64,000 nt of DNA from Methyloversatilis sp. (GCF_030698125.1 NZ_JAUYNV010000004.1:62001-126000), one strand, 5' to 3'; counted from the stretch's first letter, positions 37,254-46,198 are shown. The notes: generated from the letters alone by a model not told the origin. Made by a program: numbers and translations.

Positions 37254-37696
37254 AACCGCGTCAGAAACGCTTTGCCCTGATCGCGGTCGGCGTGATCGCG
37301 CTGGCCGGCGCGGCCACGCTGGTGCTGACCGCGTTCGAGGACAACATGGTTTTCTTCTTCACGCCGAGCCAGGTGGCGGCGCGCGAAGCACCGCAGGGCC
37401 GCACCTTCCGCATCGGTGGCATGGTGGAAGAGGGCAGCCTGCAACGCGGCGACGACGGCACGTCGGTCAAGTTCGTGGTGACGGACACGGCGCACAAGAT
37501 TCCGGTTACGTTCACCGGCGCATTGCCCGATCTGTTCAAGGAGGGCAAGGGCGTGGTGGCGCAGGGCAAGCTGAACGACGGCGGTGTGTTCGCCGCCAGC
37601 GAAGTGCTGGCCAAACACGATGAGAACTACATGCCGCCGGAAGCCGCACACGCGCTCGAACAGGCGAAGAAGGCACAGGGCACGGTCGTCCAGTGA
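37250..37696 (+). CDS. ccmE: CcmE, periplasmic heme chaperone
   Basis: A 148-residue protein anchored by one N-terminal membrane helix ([19 protein letters not shown]) with a periplasmic OB-fold. Heme is bound covalently by the His in [12 protein letters not shown]; the Tyr four residues on is the usual axial ligand (H-x3-Y motif). It carries heme from CcmC to the CcmF ligase. The start ATG overlaps the ccmD stop. The C-terminal tail after the Pro-rich motif is longer than in E. coli and charged. Confidence 0.95.
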   Translation: MKPRQKRFALIAVGVIALAGAATLVLTAFEDNMVFFFTPSQVAAREAPQGRTFRIGGMVEEGSLQRGDDGTSVKFVVTDTAHKIPVTFTGALPDLFKEGKGVVAQGKLNDGGVFAASEVLAKHDENYMPPEAAHALEQAKKAQGTVVQ

Positions 37697-37747
37697 AGTT
37701 CAACACCGGCGCGCCCTGGCGCGTCCGGTTTCAGGGGTTGAGTACGC

Positions 37748-39763
37748 ATGTATCCCGAGCTAGGTAATTTTTCGCTGTCCATCGCGCTGGCGCTGTCGCT
37801 GCTGCTGGGTATCCTGCCGCTGATCGGCGCGCAGCGGGGCGACGCGCGGCTGATGGCGGCGGCGCGTCCGCTGACCCAGGGCGTGTTCGTGTTCGTCACG
37901 TTCGCTTTCGTGTGCCAGATCCAGTCCTTCATCCTGAATGACTTTTCGGTGCTGAACGTCGCGACCAACTCGAATTCCACACTGCCGCTGGAATACCGCA
38001 TCGCCGCTTCGTGGGGCAGCCACGAAGGATCGCTGCTGCTGTGGGTGTTCATGCTGGCGGGGTGGGCGCTGGCGGTCAGCGTGTTCTCGCGCCGCCTGCC
38101 GCCGGACATGGTGGCGCGCGTGCTCGCCGTGCTCGGCCTGATCACGGTCGGTTTTCTCGCCTTCATGCTGGCCAGTTCGAACCCGTTCGACCGCCTGTTG
38201 CCGGCGGCGGTCGATGGCCGCGACCTGAATCCGCTGCTGCAGGATCCGGGCATGATTTTCCACCCGCCGATGCTCTACATGGGCTACGTCGGCTTTTCGG
38301 TCGCCTTCGCCTTCGCGATCGCCGCGCTGATCGGCGGCCGTCTCGACGCGGCCTGGGCGCGCTGGTCGCGGCCGTGGACCACGGTCGCCTGGGTGTTCCT
38401 GACCTTGGGCATCGCGCTCGGCAGCTACTGGGCGTATTACGAACTGGGCTGGGGCGGCTGGTGGTTCTGGGACCCGGTCGAAAACGCGTCCTTCATGCCC
38501 TGGCTGGTCGGCACCGCGCTGATCCACTCGCTGGCGGTGACCGAAAAGCGCGGCGCCTTCAAGAGCTGGACGGTGCTGCTGGCGATTTCGGCCTTTTCGC
38601 TGTCGCTGCTCGGCACCTTCCTCGTGCGCTCCGGCGTGCTGACTTCGGTGCATGCCTTCGCCACCGACCCGGAACGCGGCGTGTTCATCCTCGCGCTGCT
38701 GGTGTTCGTCATCGGTACCTCGCTGCTGCTGTTCGCGATCCGTGCGCCGTCGGTCGGGCTGGGCGGCGGCTTCGCGCTCATTTCGCGTGAAACCGCGCTG
38801 CTCGGCAACAATGTGCTGCTGGCGGTGGCCACGTCGGCGGTGCTGCTCGGTACGCTTTACCCGCTGTTTCTCGACGCGCTGGGCATGGGCAAGATTTCGG
38901 TCGGTGCGCCGTATTTCGACGCGGTATTCGTGCCGCTGATGACGCCGGTCGCCTTCCTGATGGCAATCGGGCCGTTCGTGCGCTGGAAGAAGGACGGCGC
39001 GCCAAGCCTGGTGACCCGCCTGCGCTGGGCGTTCGCGGTCAGTGTGGTCAGCACGGTCGTCATGATGGTCATGTCGGGCGGTTTTTCACCGATGCTCGGT
39101 CTGGGGACCTTCATCGTGGTGTGGATCGTCGCCACCAGTGTGCAGCATCTGGTCGAGCGGCTGCGCGGTCGCACCGGTGACGGCAACTGGTTCGCCCGCG
39201 CCAGGGCACTGCCCGGCGGCTGGTGGGGCATGTGGTTCGCCCATCTGGGCATTGCGGTCACCATCGTCGGCATCACGCTGGTCAAGGGCTTCGAACAGAA
39301 CATCGACCTGAAGATGGCACCGGGGCAGACGGCGACGCTGGCCGGCTATACCTTCCGTTTCGATGGCGCGTTCGCGCACGAAGGCCCCAATTACGACGCC
39401 GCGCGCGGACGTATCGAAATGACGCGTGACGGCCGGCCGGTCGCGATGATGTATCCGGAAAAGCGCATGTACCGCGTATCGCAGATGCCGATGACCGAAG
39501 CGGCGATCGACTCGGGCATCACGCGCGACATTTACGTATCGATGGGCGAGCCGCTGCCGGACGGCAGTACCTGGATCGTGCGCATCTTCTACAAGCCTTT
39601 CATCAACTGGATCTGGGTCGGCGCGCTCATCATGGCGCTCGGTGGTTCGCTCGCAGCGGCTGACCGTCGCTACCGCAAGCTCGCGCAACGTGACGGGCGG
39701 CAGCCGGCCGAGGCGCCTGCAACGGCGGTGAAACCCGGGCCGGCGCAGGAACAGCACGCATGA
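37748..39763 (+). CDS. ccmF: CcmF, cytochrome c heme ligase core
   Basis: A 671-residue integral membrane protein with about fourteen or fifteen segments. It has the WWD motif WGGWWFWDPVENASFMPWL and the conserved DPGMIFHPPMLYMGYVGF and THPERG-like region (TSVHAFATDPERG), with heme-ligating histidines in periplasmic loops. With CcmH/I it attaches heme to apocytochrome c. It follows ccmE after a 51-bp gap without a notable site. Its stop overlaps the ccmG start. Confidence 0.96.
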   Translation: MYPELGNFSLSIALALSLLLGILPLIGAQRGDARLMAAARPLTQGVFVFVTFAFVCQIQSFILNDFSVLNVATNSNSTLPLEYRIAASWGSHEGSLLLWVFMLAGWALAVSVFSRRLPPDMVARVLAVLGLITVGFLAFMLASSNPFDRLLPAAVDGRDLNPLLQDPGMIFHPPMLYMGYVGFSVAFAFAIAALIGGRLDAAWARWSRPWTTVAWVFLTLGIALGSYWAYYELGWGGWWFWDPVENASFMPWLVGTALIHSLAVTEKRGAFKSWTVLLAISAFSLSLLGTFLVRSGVLTSVHAFATDPERGVFILALLVFVIGTSLLLFAIRAPSVGLGGGFALISRETALLGNNVLLAVATSAVLLGTLYPLFLDALGMGKISVGAPYFDAVFVPLMTPVAFLMAIGPFVRWKKDGAPSLVTRLRWAFAVSVVSTVVMMVMSGGFSPMLGLGTFIVVWIVATSVQHLVERLRGRTGDGNWFARARALPGGWWGMWFAHLGIAVTIVGITLVKGFEQNIDLKMAPGQTATLAGYTFRFDGAFAHEGPNYDAARGRIEMTRDGRPVAMMYPEKRMYRVSQMPMTEAAIDSGITRDIYVSMGEPLPDGSTWIVRIFYKPFINWIWVGALIMALGGSLAAADRRYRKLAQRDGRQPAEAPATAVKPGPAQEQHA

Positions 39764-40287
39764 GTCGCTATCTGTGGCCGCTCGGCCTGTTCGTCGTGCT
39801 CGCCGGTTTCCTGTTTGCCGGCCTGTTCCTGAATCCGCGCGAGGTGCCCAGCCCGCTGATCGGCCGCGCAGTGCCAGCGTTCAGCGTCGCGCAGCTGGGC
39901 GCGCCGGACAAGACTTTCTCGCCGGCCGACATGAAGGGCAAGGTTTGGCTGATGAATGTGTGGGCTTCGTGGTGCGTGTCGTGCCGGCAGGAACATCCGC
40001 TGCTGGTCGAACTCGCGAAGACCGGTACCGTCGCGATGATCGGCCTGCACTACAAGGACGAACGCGACGCGGGCCTCAAGTGGCTGGCCGACTACGGCGA
40101 CCCCTACCTGCTGTCGGCGCATGACCGCGACGGCCGCATCGCGATCGACTTCGGTGTGTATGGCACGCCGGAAACCTTCATCATCGATCGCCAGGGCGTG
40201 ATCCGCCACAAGCACACCGGCCCGCTGACGCCGGCGCTGCTGCGTGACGACATCCTGCCGCGCATCCGGCAACTCGAGGCCTCCTGA
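39760..40287 (+). CDS. ccmG: CcmG/DsbE, thiol-disulfide oxidoreductase
   Basis: A 175-residue membrane-anchored thioredoxin-fold protein. N-terminal anchor is LWPLGLFVVLAGFLFAGLFL. The active site is CVSC in WASWCVSCRQEHPLL, and the GVYGTPETFIID segment includes the cis-Pro region. It keeps apocytochrome c cysteines reduced for heme attachment. The ATG overlaps the ccmF stop, and ccmH follows directly (1 base between the stop and the next ATG). CxxC residues differ from E. coli (CPTC), as is common. Confidence 0.94.
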   Translation: MSRYLWPLGLFVVLAGFLFAGLFLNPREVPSPLIGRAVPAFSVAQLGAPDKTFSPADMKGKVWLMNVWASWCVSCRQEHPLLVELAKTGTVAMIGLHYKDERDAGLKWLADYGDPYLLSAHDRDGRIAIDFGVYGTPETFIIDRQGVIRHKHTGPLTPALLRDDILPRIRQLEAS

Positions 40288-40288
40288 C

Positions 40289-40762
40289 ATGCGCCACCTG
40301 TTCCTGCTGATCGCGCTGTCGATCTGCGCGCTGCTGCCTGCGCACGCCGATCAGGCGCCGACGCTGGCCGACGATCCGGCGGTCGAGGCGCGCGTGCAGC
40401 ATCTCGGCGAAGAACTGCGCTGCCTCGTCTGCCAGAACCAGAACATCGCCGATTCGCACGCCGATCTGGCGATGGACCTGAAGAAGCAGGTGCGCGAACA
40501 GATCGCCGCCGGACGCACTGATCGCGAGATTCTTGACTATATGGTCGAGCGCTATGGCGACTTCGTGCTCTATCGCCCACCGCTGAAAGCCACCACGGTG
40601 CTGCTGTGGGCAGGGCCATTCGTGCTGCTTCTGGTGGTCGTGCTGCTGCTTGCCCGTCGCCTGCGCCGTCGTACGGTTCAGGCGGCTGCCGCCAATACAT
40701 TGACTGCCGATGAGCAGCAGCGCGCGCGCGCGCTGCTGGCCGGCGAGGAGAAACAGGTTTGA
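40289..40762 (+). CDS. ccmH: CcmH/CcmL, thiol-reducing subunit
   Basis: A 157-residue protein with a signal peptide (MRHLFLLIALSICALLPAHA), a periplasmic three-helix domain with the redox motif CLVC in EELRCLVCQNQNIADSHADLA, and one C-terminal membrane anchor (VLLWAGPFVLLLVVVLLLA). It reduces the CxxCH site in apocytochrome c together with CcmG. The short betaproteobacterial form is split from CcmI, which follows as a separate gene, unlike the fused E. coli CcmH. ATG 40289 is used because it begins a proper signal peptide. Confidence 0.94.
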   Translation: MRHLFLLIALSICALLPAHADQAPTLADDPAVEARVQHLGEELRCLVCQNQNIADSHADLAMDLKKQVREQIAAGRTDREILDYMVERYGDFVLYRPPLKATTVLLWAGPFVLLLVVVLLLARRLRRRTVQAAAANTLTADEQQRARALLAGEEKQV

Positions 40763-41610
40763 CGCAGTTCATGATAGGCGCCGGGCTGATGCTCGCCCTG
40801 GCGCTCGCCTTCGTGCTCGTCCCGTTGATGCGCGGGCGTGTCGGCGCAGTCCCCGAAGCCCAGCGTGCGCTTACGCTGGCCATTCACCGCGATGCCCTTG
40901 CCGAACTCGACCGCGATCTGGCGGCCGGTCTGATCGACGATGCGCAGTACCGCATTTCCTGCGCGGAGCTGGAGCGTCGGGTGCTCGACGAAGCGGGCGC
41001 CGCACCGACGTCGGTACGCAGTTCCGGCCGCTGGGTGGCCATCGTGTCGGCCCTCGCCGTGCCCGCGTTCGCGGTGCCGGTCTACCTTGCGCTTGGCAAG
41101 CCCGAAGCCGTGGATGCGCCGCGCAGCAGCCCGAGCGAACAGCAGGCCATGGGGCAGGAAGAAATCACGCCTGAACGCATCAGGGCGATGGTGGATCAAC
41201 TCGCCGAGCGCATGAAGAGCGAGCCGGACAATGCCGATGGCTGGCAGATGCTGGCGCGCTCGTACAGCGCCATGGAGCGCTTCGACGAAGCGAGCGCGGC
41301 GTATGCAAATCTGGTGAAGATCGTCAGCGGTGACGCACAGGTATGGACCGACTACGCCGATGTGCTTGCGATGAGCAAGGGGCGTCAGCTGTCGGGCGAG
41401 CCGGAAGCCATGCTGGCGAAGGCGCTCGCCATCGATCCCGATCATCCGAAGGCCCTGGCGCTCGCGGGCAGTGCGGCGATGCAGCGCGGCGACAAGGCGG
41501 GCGCACGCAAGCACTGGGAGCGACTGCTGAAGTTGCTGCCGCCCGAGTCGCCGCTGATCCAGCCGCTGACCGAGAGCCTCCAGGATGCGGCGGAGACGCC
41601 GGCGAACTGA
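40759..41610 (+). CDS. ccmI: CcmI, TPR protein that presents apocytochrome c
   Basis: A 283-residue protein with an N-terminal membrane segment (GAGLMLALALAFVLVPLM), a second one in the middle (VAIVSALAVPAFAVPVYLAL) and C-terminal TPR repeats (DGWQMLARSYSAMERFDEASAAYANLVKI). It holds apocytochrome c for the CcmF/H ligase. The start is TTG 40759, overlapping the ccmH stop in TTGA with GAGGAG at 40745-40750; ATG 40771 is the alternative. The gene is followed 94 bp on by an intrinsic terminator, which ends the ccm operon. Confidence 0.92.
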   Translation: MTQFMIGAGLMLALALAFVLVPLMRGRVGAVPEAQRALTLAIHRDALAELDRDLAAGLIDDAQYRISCAELERRVLDEAGAAPTSVRSSGRWVAIVSALAVPAFAVPVYLALGKPEAVDAPRSSPSEQQAMGQEEITPERIRAMVDQLAERMKSEPDNADGWQMLARSYSAMERFDEASAAYANLVKIVSGDAQVWTDYADVLAMSKGRQLSGEPEAMLAKALAIDPDHPKALALAGSAAMQRGDKAGARKHWERLLKLLPPESPLIQPLTESLQDAAETPAN

Positions 41611-41703
41611 AAAGAAAATCGAACTGACCATTGGCGTCCGTCCGCGAGCGTCCTGCGTTATCAGGCAAGGACCGCGCGGTTGGCAGCGGATGGACGACAG
41701 ACG

Positions 41704-41733
41704 AAAAAAAGCCGGCATCACGCCGGCTTTTTT
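41704..41733. terminator. Bidirectional terminator after ccmI and the small lipoprotein gene
   Basis: Seven A residues, GCCGGC (41711-41716), loop ATCAC, GCCGGC (41722-41727), then six T residues. The A and T tracts pair with each other and serve both strands, so it ends the ccm operon on one side and the lipoprotein gene on the other. Confidence 0.92.
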
Positions 41734-41750
41734 CATCATGCATTGAAGAA

Positions 41751-42065
41751 TTACTTCTTCATTTCTTCAGCAGCAGCCTTGGCAGCGTCGGCAGCAGCAT
41801 CAACGGCTTCGCCGGCGGCCTTGGCAGCTTCGCCAGCGGCATCGGTGGCGGTCGCAGCAGCGTCGGAAGCGGTAGCGGCGGCATCCGTAGCGGTTGCGGC
41901 AGCGGCGTCAGCAGCAGCAGCGTCAGCAGCAGCCGGGGCGGGGGCAGCGTCAGCCGGGGCAGCGGCCGGAGCGGGTTCGGCAACCGGTGCCGGTGCTTCT
42001 TCCGGCTTCGAGCAAGCGGCGAGGGTCAGGGCGAGCAGGGCGGCGGCGAGGAGGGACTGGTTCAT
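41751..42065 (-). CDS. Small Ala-rich lipoprotein, unknown function
   Basis: A 104-residue protein. The signal MNQSLLAAALLALTLAAC has a lipobox LAAC, so a lipoprotein is expected with Cys18 as the acylated residue. After a Pro/Ala spacer (EEAPAPVAEPAPAAAP) almost the whole rest is built of short AADA, ATDAA and EAAKAA steps, likely helical, ending EEMKK. Ala-rich repeats of this kind occur in outer-membrane or secreted lipoproteins of other betaproteobacteria. No enzyme motif is visible. The start is set at ATG 42065, after an AAGGAAA ribosome site; an upstream in-frame start at 42095 lacks a signal. The gene ends at the shared terminator. Confidence 0.75.
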   Translation of the reverse strand: MNQSLLAAALLALTLAACSKPEEAPAPVAEPAPAAAPADAAPAPAAADAAAADAAAATATDAAATASDAAATATDAAGEAAKAAGEAVDAAADAAKAAAEEMKK

Positions 42066-42190
42066 TTTGATTTCCTTGGCTGATGGCGACAACAAAAATT
42101 CTGTCTGACAAGATCGAACGTACAGTATCGATCAGCCCAAAATAGTAGCATGGGCGTCATGCATCAAGGTAGTGCGCGGGAAACATGACC

Positions 42191-42679
42191 TTACAGGCCA
42201 AACTTTGTTGTGCAGATGCAACATGAACAGGCATCCCACAATTCGCCGAAGCGCTGCTTGTAGGCGGCGTTTTCCTGCGTGTTGCCGACCAGCAGCTTGC
42301 CGCGGAAATGCATGCTGTGCGTGCGAATCAACAGGGGGCCGCCAATGCCGAGCATGAAGGTTTCGGTCAGGTGTCTCAGGGTGCGCGGGGTCTGCCGGAT
42401 ATGCACCCGATGGGATTGCGCAGCGCACAAATTCAATAGTCTCGGCATGCGATGCTGCAGCGCATCGGCGTCGTGCAGCACGACGCGCACGGTCATTGCC
42501 GGGTCGCGAGTCAGCGCGTCGGATAGCTGCGCCACGCGGGGCGAACTCGCCAGCGCGGTGTCCACCAGGTCGACGTCGAAAATGTCGAGGCCGAGCCGGC
42601 TGCGGTCGAGCAACTGCACCACCGCGGCCTGGTAGCCCGCCTGGTCGGCGAAGCGCAGCGGCTCGGCGTCGTCAGTCAC
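42191..42679 (-). CDS. DUF7931-like protein
   Basis: A 162-residue protein from GTG 42679, overlapping the cupin gene by 8 bp, so translationally coupled. The order LGLDIFDVDLVDTAL, VRVVLHDADALQHRMPRLLNLC, HRVHIRQTP and a final RFGELWDACSCCICTTKFGL resembles the DUF7931 family as I recall it, often found next to acetyltransferase genes. The domain fold recalls phospholipase-D-like proteins, but no HKD motif is visible. Function is unknown. Association with the L16-hydroxylase-like gene upstream may hint at a role in ribosome modification, which is speculation. Confidence 0.6.
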   Translation of the reverse strand: MTDDAEPLRFADQAGYQAAVVQLLDRSRLGLDIFDVDLVDTALASSPRVAQLSDALTRDPAMTVRVVLHDADALQHRMPRLLNLCAAQSHRVHIRQTPRTLRHLTETFMLGIGGPLLIRTHSMHFRGKLLVGNTQENAAYKQRFGELWDACSCCICTTKFGL

Positions 42680-43799
42680 CGCGCGCCCCCGGGTACAGGA
42701 AGCCGTCGCCATACCAGTCGTGCAGCAGCGCCAGCGTGCCGGCATGATCGGGCACCGCGACCAGCACGCGATCGCGGGCAAGCGCGGCGAGCGCGTCGCC
42801 GCTGCCGGGTGGCACATCGACCGCCTCACCGTTGATCCACACATGGCGGCCGCTGCGCAGCAGCTGTGTGCGGGTGTCGAGACGCACGCCGTGCTTTGCG
42901 ACCTTCTGTGCGAAGCGCTTCAGACTCACCGTGTCCTCCGGCGGATCGAAGAACACATGCTGCTTCGGTTCAGACAGATAGCTGCCGAGGAACTGTTCGA
43001 CGTCGCTGCGCGACCAGCGGATGGCGCCAAGCATGTCGGCTACGCGATCGATCATCGCCGTCGGCAGTCTGGCCGGGTCGTCCTGCAACGCGAGATCCGG
43101 GTCGGCATACATGCCATCAAGGCACAGACGGTCGCGCAGGTGGTCGAGGAAGGCCGTGCCAAGTTCATGCGCCGACGGGGCCCGGAAGCCGATCGAATAC
43201 GTGGTGCATTCGCCGTCTGCAATACCGTCGTGCGCGTAGTGCGGCGGCAGGTAGAGCAGATCACCGGGTTCCAGCAGCCATTCCTGCTCGGGCACGAAAT
43301 CGCGCAGGATGCGCAGCGGCGCGCCATCGACCAGCGTCAGATCCTTTTGCGCACTGATCTGCCAGCGGCGCCGGCCGCTGCCCTGCAGCAGGAACACGTC
43401 GTAGGAATCGAAGTGCGGCCCGACGCCGCCGCCATCGGTGGCATAGCTCACCATGACGTCGTCGAGCCGAGCGTACGGGATGAATGCGAAGCGACGCATC
43501 AGCGCGTCTGCCTGCGGCAGCACGAGGTTCAGTCCCTGCACCAGCACCGTCCAGGGCTGCGCCTTCGGCCGCTTCAACAGGTGCTTCGGCAGCGGGCCGC
43601 GTTCGAGCTGCCAGCCGGTGCTGTCGTGTGCGATGAAGCGCGATTCCACGTCTTCGTCACGCGCCAGATCGAACAGCGCGTCGCGGCTCAGCAGTCCTTC
43701 GAAGCCGGGAATCGCGCCGCGCACCAGCAGTGGCTTCTTCTGCCAGTGGTCACGCAGGAAGGTACGCGGGCTCAGCCCGCCGAGCAGTGTCTTGTCCAT
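42672..43799 (-). CDS. roxA: Cupin/JmjC oxygenase, likely ribosomal protein L16 arginine hydroxylase
   Basis: A 375-residue 2-oxoglutarate and Fe(II)-dependent oxygenase of the RoxA/YcfD type. Iron ligands H129 and D131 are in GGGVGPHFDSYDVFLLQG and H187 in LYLPPHYAHDG, matching the family spacing. WLLEPGDLLYLPPHYAH and a C-terminal winged-helix region (VSLKRFAQKVAKHGVRLDTRTQLL) complete the fold. The enzyme hydroxylates a ribosomal protein arginine (L16 in E. coli), which helps growth at low temperature. Start at ATG 43799, 83 bp from the divergent rlmD start. It is followed by and overlaps the DUF7931-like gene. Confidence 0.88.
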   Translation of the reverse strand: MDKTLLGGLSPRTFLRDHWQKKPLLVRGAIPGFEGLLSRDALFDLARDEDVESRFIAHDSTGWQLERGPLPKHLLKRPKAQPWTVLVQGLNLVLPQADALMRRFAFIPYARLDDVMVSYATDGGGVGPHFDSYDVFLLQGSGRRRWQISAQKDLTLVDGAPLRILRDFVPEQEWLLEPGDLLYLPPHYAHDGIADGECTTYSIGFRAPSAHELGTAFLDHLRDRLCLDGMYADPDLALQDDPARLPTAMIDRVADMLGAIRWSRSDVEQFLGSYLSEPKQHVFFDPPEDTVSLKRFAQKVAKHGVRLDTRTQLLRSGRHVWINGEAVDVPPGSGDALAALARDRVLVAVPDHAGTLALLHDWYGDGFLYPGARGD

Positions 43800-43882
43800 G
43801 ACGCGGATTATCTCCGATGCACCGGCAGCGCGCGCGCAGCGGGTAAAATCCGCCTCCCCCAGGAATCATGCAAGGTTGAACG

Positions 43883-45202
43883 ATGCCGGTCGTCCGTATC
43901 GAATCGATGGACCACGAAGGTCGCGGCGTCACGCACTTCGAAGGCAAGGTGATCTTCGTGGATGGCGCGTTGACGGGCGAGCTGATCGACTTTTCGCCCT
44001 ACGTCCGCAAGCCTTCGTACGAGCTGGCGCAGATCAGCCGCATCCTCAAGCACAGCCCGCAGCGCGTGCAGCCACGCTGCCGTTACTTCGGCACCTGCGG
44101 CGGCTGCAGCATGCAGCACCTCGACGTGGTCGCGCAGGCGTCGGTCAAGCAGCGCGTGCTGGAAGACGCGCTGTGGCATATCGGCCGCGTGAAACCGGAG
44201 ACGGTGTTCACGCCCCTGATCGGCCCAGGCTGGGGTTACCGTTACCGGGCACGCCTGTCGGTGCGTCACGTGTCGCGCAAGGGTGGCGTGCTGGTGGGCT
44301 TTCGCGAACGCAAGTCGAGCCATGTGACGAACATGTCGTCGTGCGAGGTGCTGCCGCCACACATGTCGGCACTGCTTCTGCCGCTACGCGGACTGATAAA
44401 CGGCTTTTCGATCTGCGACCGGGTGCCGCAGGTCGAGGTGGCGATCGCCGGCGAGGGTGCGCAGCAGATGACGGTGCTGGTGTTTCGCGTGCTCGCGCCG
44501 TTGTCGGCGCAGGACGAAATTGCGCTGCGTGCGTTTGCCGACACGCAGCGGGTGTCCATCTATGTCCAGCCGGGCGGCCCGGACACGCTGGCGCCGTTCT
44601 GGCCGTTGCCGATGCCCGAGCTGGCGTACGAACTGCCCGATTTTGGCGTGCGCCTGGCGTTCGCGCCGTCCGAATTCACGCAGGTGAATCACGGCATGAA
44701 CCGTGCGCTGCTGCGCCGCTCGATGTCGATGCTGGCGCCGCAGCGGGGCGAACGCATCGCCGACATGTTCTGCGGTCTGGGCAACTTTTCGCTGCCGATT
44801 GCGGCGCTCGGCGCCGACGTGGTCGGTATCGAGGGCGCCGAAGCGCTGGTGCAGCGCGCCGCGCGCAACGCCGAAGCGAACGGTCTGGCGTCGCGCGCGA
44901 GCTTTCGCGTCGCCAACCTGTTCAAGGCGACACCCGAGAGCCTTGCTGCGCTCGGCCACTTCGACAAGATGCTGATCGATCCGCCGCGAGAAGGCGCGTT
45001 CGATCTGGTCAAGGCGCTGCCCCGGGCAGATGCCGCAGGGGCGCTGCAGCGCATCGTGTACGTGTCGTGCAGCGCGGCCACGCTGGCGCGCGACGTGGCG
45101 GTTCTGGTCAACGAAAAGGGTTATCGCTTCCGCGGCGCCGGCATCGCCAACATGTTTCCGCAGACCTCGCACGTCGAGTCGATCGCGCTGATCGAGCCCT
45201 GA
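43883..45202 (+). CDS. rlmD: 23S rRNA (uracil-1939-C5) methyltransferase
   Basis: A 439-residue SAM-dependent RNA methyltransferase of the TrmA/RlmD family. An iron-sulfur cluster site is formed by C66, C72 and C75 in RCRYFGTCGGCSMQHL with C154 in MSSCEVLPP. The SAM-binding part has RIADMFCGLGNFSLPIA and FDKMLIDPPREGAF. The catalytic Cys lies in IVYVSCSAATLARDVAVL. It is encoded divergently from the L16 hydroxylase gene, so two ribosome-modifying enzymes share a 83-bp upstream region. It ends at a bidirectional terminator. Confidence 0.94.
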   Translation: MPVVRIESMDHEGRGVTHFEGKVIFVDGALTGELIDFSPYVRKPSYELAQISRILKHSPQRVQPRCRYFGTCGGCSMQHLDVVAQASVKQRVLEDALWHIGRVKPETVFTPLIGPGWGYRYRARLSVRHVSRKGGVLVGFRERKSSHVTNMSSCEVLPPHMSALLLPLRGLINGFSICDRVPQVEVAIAGEGAQQMTVLVFRVLAPLSAQDEIALRAFADTQRVSIYVQPGGPDTLAPFWPLPMPELAYELPDFGVRLAFAPSEFTQVNHGMNRALLRRSMSMLAPQRGERIADMFCGLGNFSLPIAALGADVVGIEGAEALVQRAARNAEANGLASRASFRVANLFKATPESLAALGHFDKMLIDPPREGAFDLVKALPRADAAGALQRIVYVSCSAATLARDVAVLVNEKGYRFRGAGIANMFPQTSHVESIALIEP

Positions 45203-45227
45203 CCCGGTCGCCTGCGGCAGCAGAAAT

Positions 45228-45255
45228 GAAAAAGGCGGCCGAAGCCGCCATTTTC
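45228..45255. terminator. Bidirectional terminator after rlmD and the Bax-inhibitor-1 gene
   Basis: TGAAAAAGGCGGC, loop CGAA, GCCGCCATTTTCA. The 6-bp GC core with A- and T-rich flanks suits both directions and ends the two convergent genes. Confidence 0.85.
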
Positions 45256-45272
45256 ATCCCGTACTGCCGGGG

Positions 45273-45962
45273 TCAGTCGCGCTGACCGGTCAGGGCCATC
45301 AGCAGATGCAGCAGACTGACGAACATGTTGTACAGGTTCAGATACACCGACAGCGACGCCGACACGTAGTTGGTTTCGCCGCCGCGCACGATGCGCTGCA
45401 CGTCGTACAGCATCCACGCCGCAGAAATCATCACGATGCCACCCGAGATCGCCAGCGAAAACACCGGCATCTTCAGGAAGATGTTGGCGACGATGGCGAG
45501 CAGCAGCACAATCATGCCGACCATCAGGAAGCTGCCCATGTTCGAGAAGTCGCGCTTCGTCGTGCTGGCGATCGACGCCAGCGTGAAGAAGGTGACCGCC
45601 GTGCCGCCCGCGGCCATCGCGATCAGCGAGCCGCCGTTCGAGAAGCCCAGCGCAACCTGCAGGATGCGGCTCAGCATCAGACCCATGAAGAAGGTGAAGC
45701 CCAGCAGCAGGGCGACGCCCAGACCGCTGTTCTTGTTCTTCTCGATCGCCCACATGAAGCCCCAGGCAATGCCGAGGAACAGCACGAGCGACAGGATCGG
45801 GCTGCCCGCCATGAACGAGAAGTTCATCTGGATGCCCACGACGGCGCCGAGCAGCGTCGGTACCATCGACGCGGCCAGCATCATGTAGGTGTTGCGCAGT
45901 ACGCGATTCTGCCCGGCGCTTGCGGCGCCGGCAGTCTGGATGGTCTGGAATTGCGGTTGCAT
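45273..45962 (-). CDS. Bax inhibitor-1/YccA family membrane protein
   Basis: A 229-residue protein with seven hydrophobic segments after a short cytoplasmic N-terminus (MQPQFQTIQTAGAAS). The conserved MGLMLSRILQVALG, GGTAVTFFTLASIASTTKRDF and the final MLYDVQRIVRGGETNYVSASLSVYLNLYNMFVSLLHLL are typical of the BI-1 family, including the two Asp in the pore region. E. coli relatives (YccA, YbhL) affect FtsH activity or ion flux; the exact role is unknown here. Start is ATG 45962 rather than 45989, where the extra residues have no family support. The gene ends at the shared terminator. Confidence 0.92.
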   Translation of the reverse strand: MQPQFQTIQTAGAASAGQNRVLRNTYMMLAASMVPTLLGAVVGIQMNFSFMAGSPILSLVLFLGIAWGFMWAIEKNKNSGLGVALLLGFTFFMGLMLSRILQVALGFSNGGSLIAMAAGGTAVTFFTLASIASTTKRDFSNMGSFLMVGMIVLLLAIVANIFLKMPVFSLAISGGIVMISAAWMLYDVQRIVRGGETNYVSASLSVYLNLYNMFVSLLHLLMALTGQRD

Positions 45963-46110
45963 GGCGTGACCCCGAAGGATGATTAACACACTAAAGACTA
46001 TCGCACAGGCCGTTAAGTTTCAACGCATTGGACGCGTGTTAGTATCCGGCCCCGAATGAAAAACAGGGTGTTGCACGCCGGGCCCCCGTGTTCATCGCGA
46101 GCAGTTCAGT

Positions 46111-46198
46111 GGAAGCTTGGCAGAGTGGTCGATTGCACCGGTCTTGAAAACCGGCATACCGCAAGGTATCCAGGGTTCGAATCCCTGAGCTTCCGCCA
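46111..46198 (+). tRNA. tRNA-Ser (anticodon TGA)
   Basis: 88 nt with encoded CCA. The acceptor arm pairs GGAAGCT with AGCTTCC, the anticodon arm CCGGT-CTTGAAA-ACCGG has anticodon TGA for serine UCA codons, and the long variable arm (CATACCGCAAGGTATC) marks it as a class II tRNA. The T arm is CAGGGTTCGAATCCCTG. A GAACGTC/GACGTTC inverted repeat at 46281-46299 lies downstream without a T-run. No integrase or duplicated 3' end is nearby, so no element is inserted here. Confidence 0.97.

Noticed and set aside
45992-46016. FliA-like TAAA and GCCGTTAA upstream of tRNA-Ser
   Set aside because: The spacer is 13 bp instead of 15, and a flagellar promoter for a tRNA gene makes little sense.
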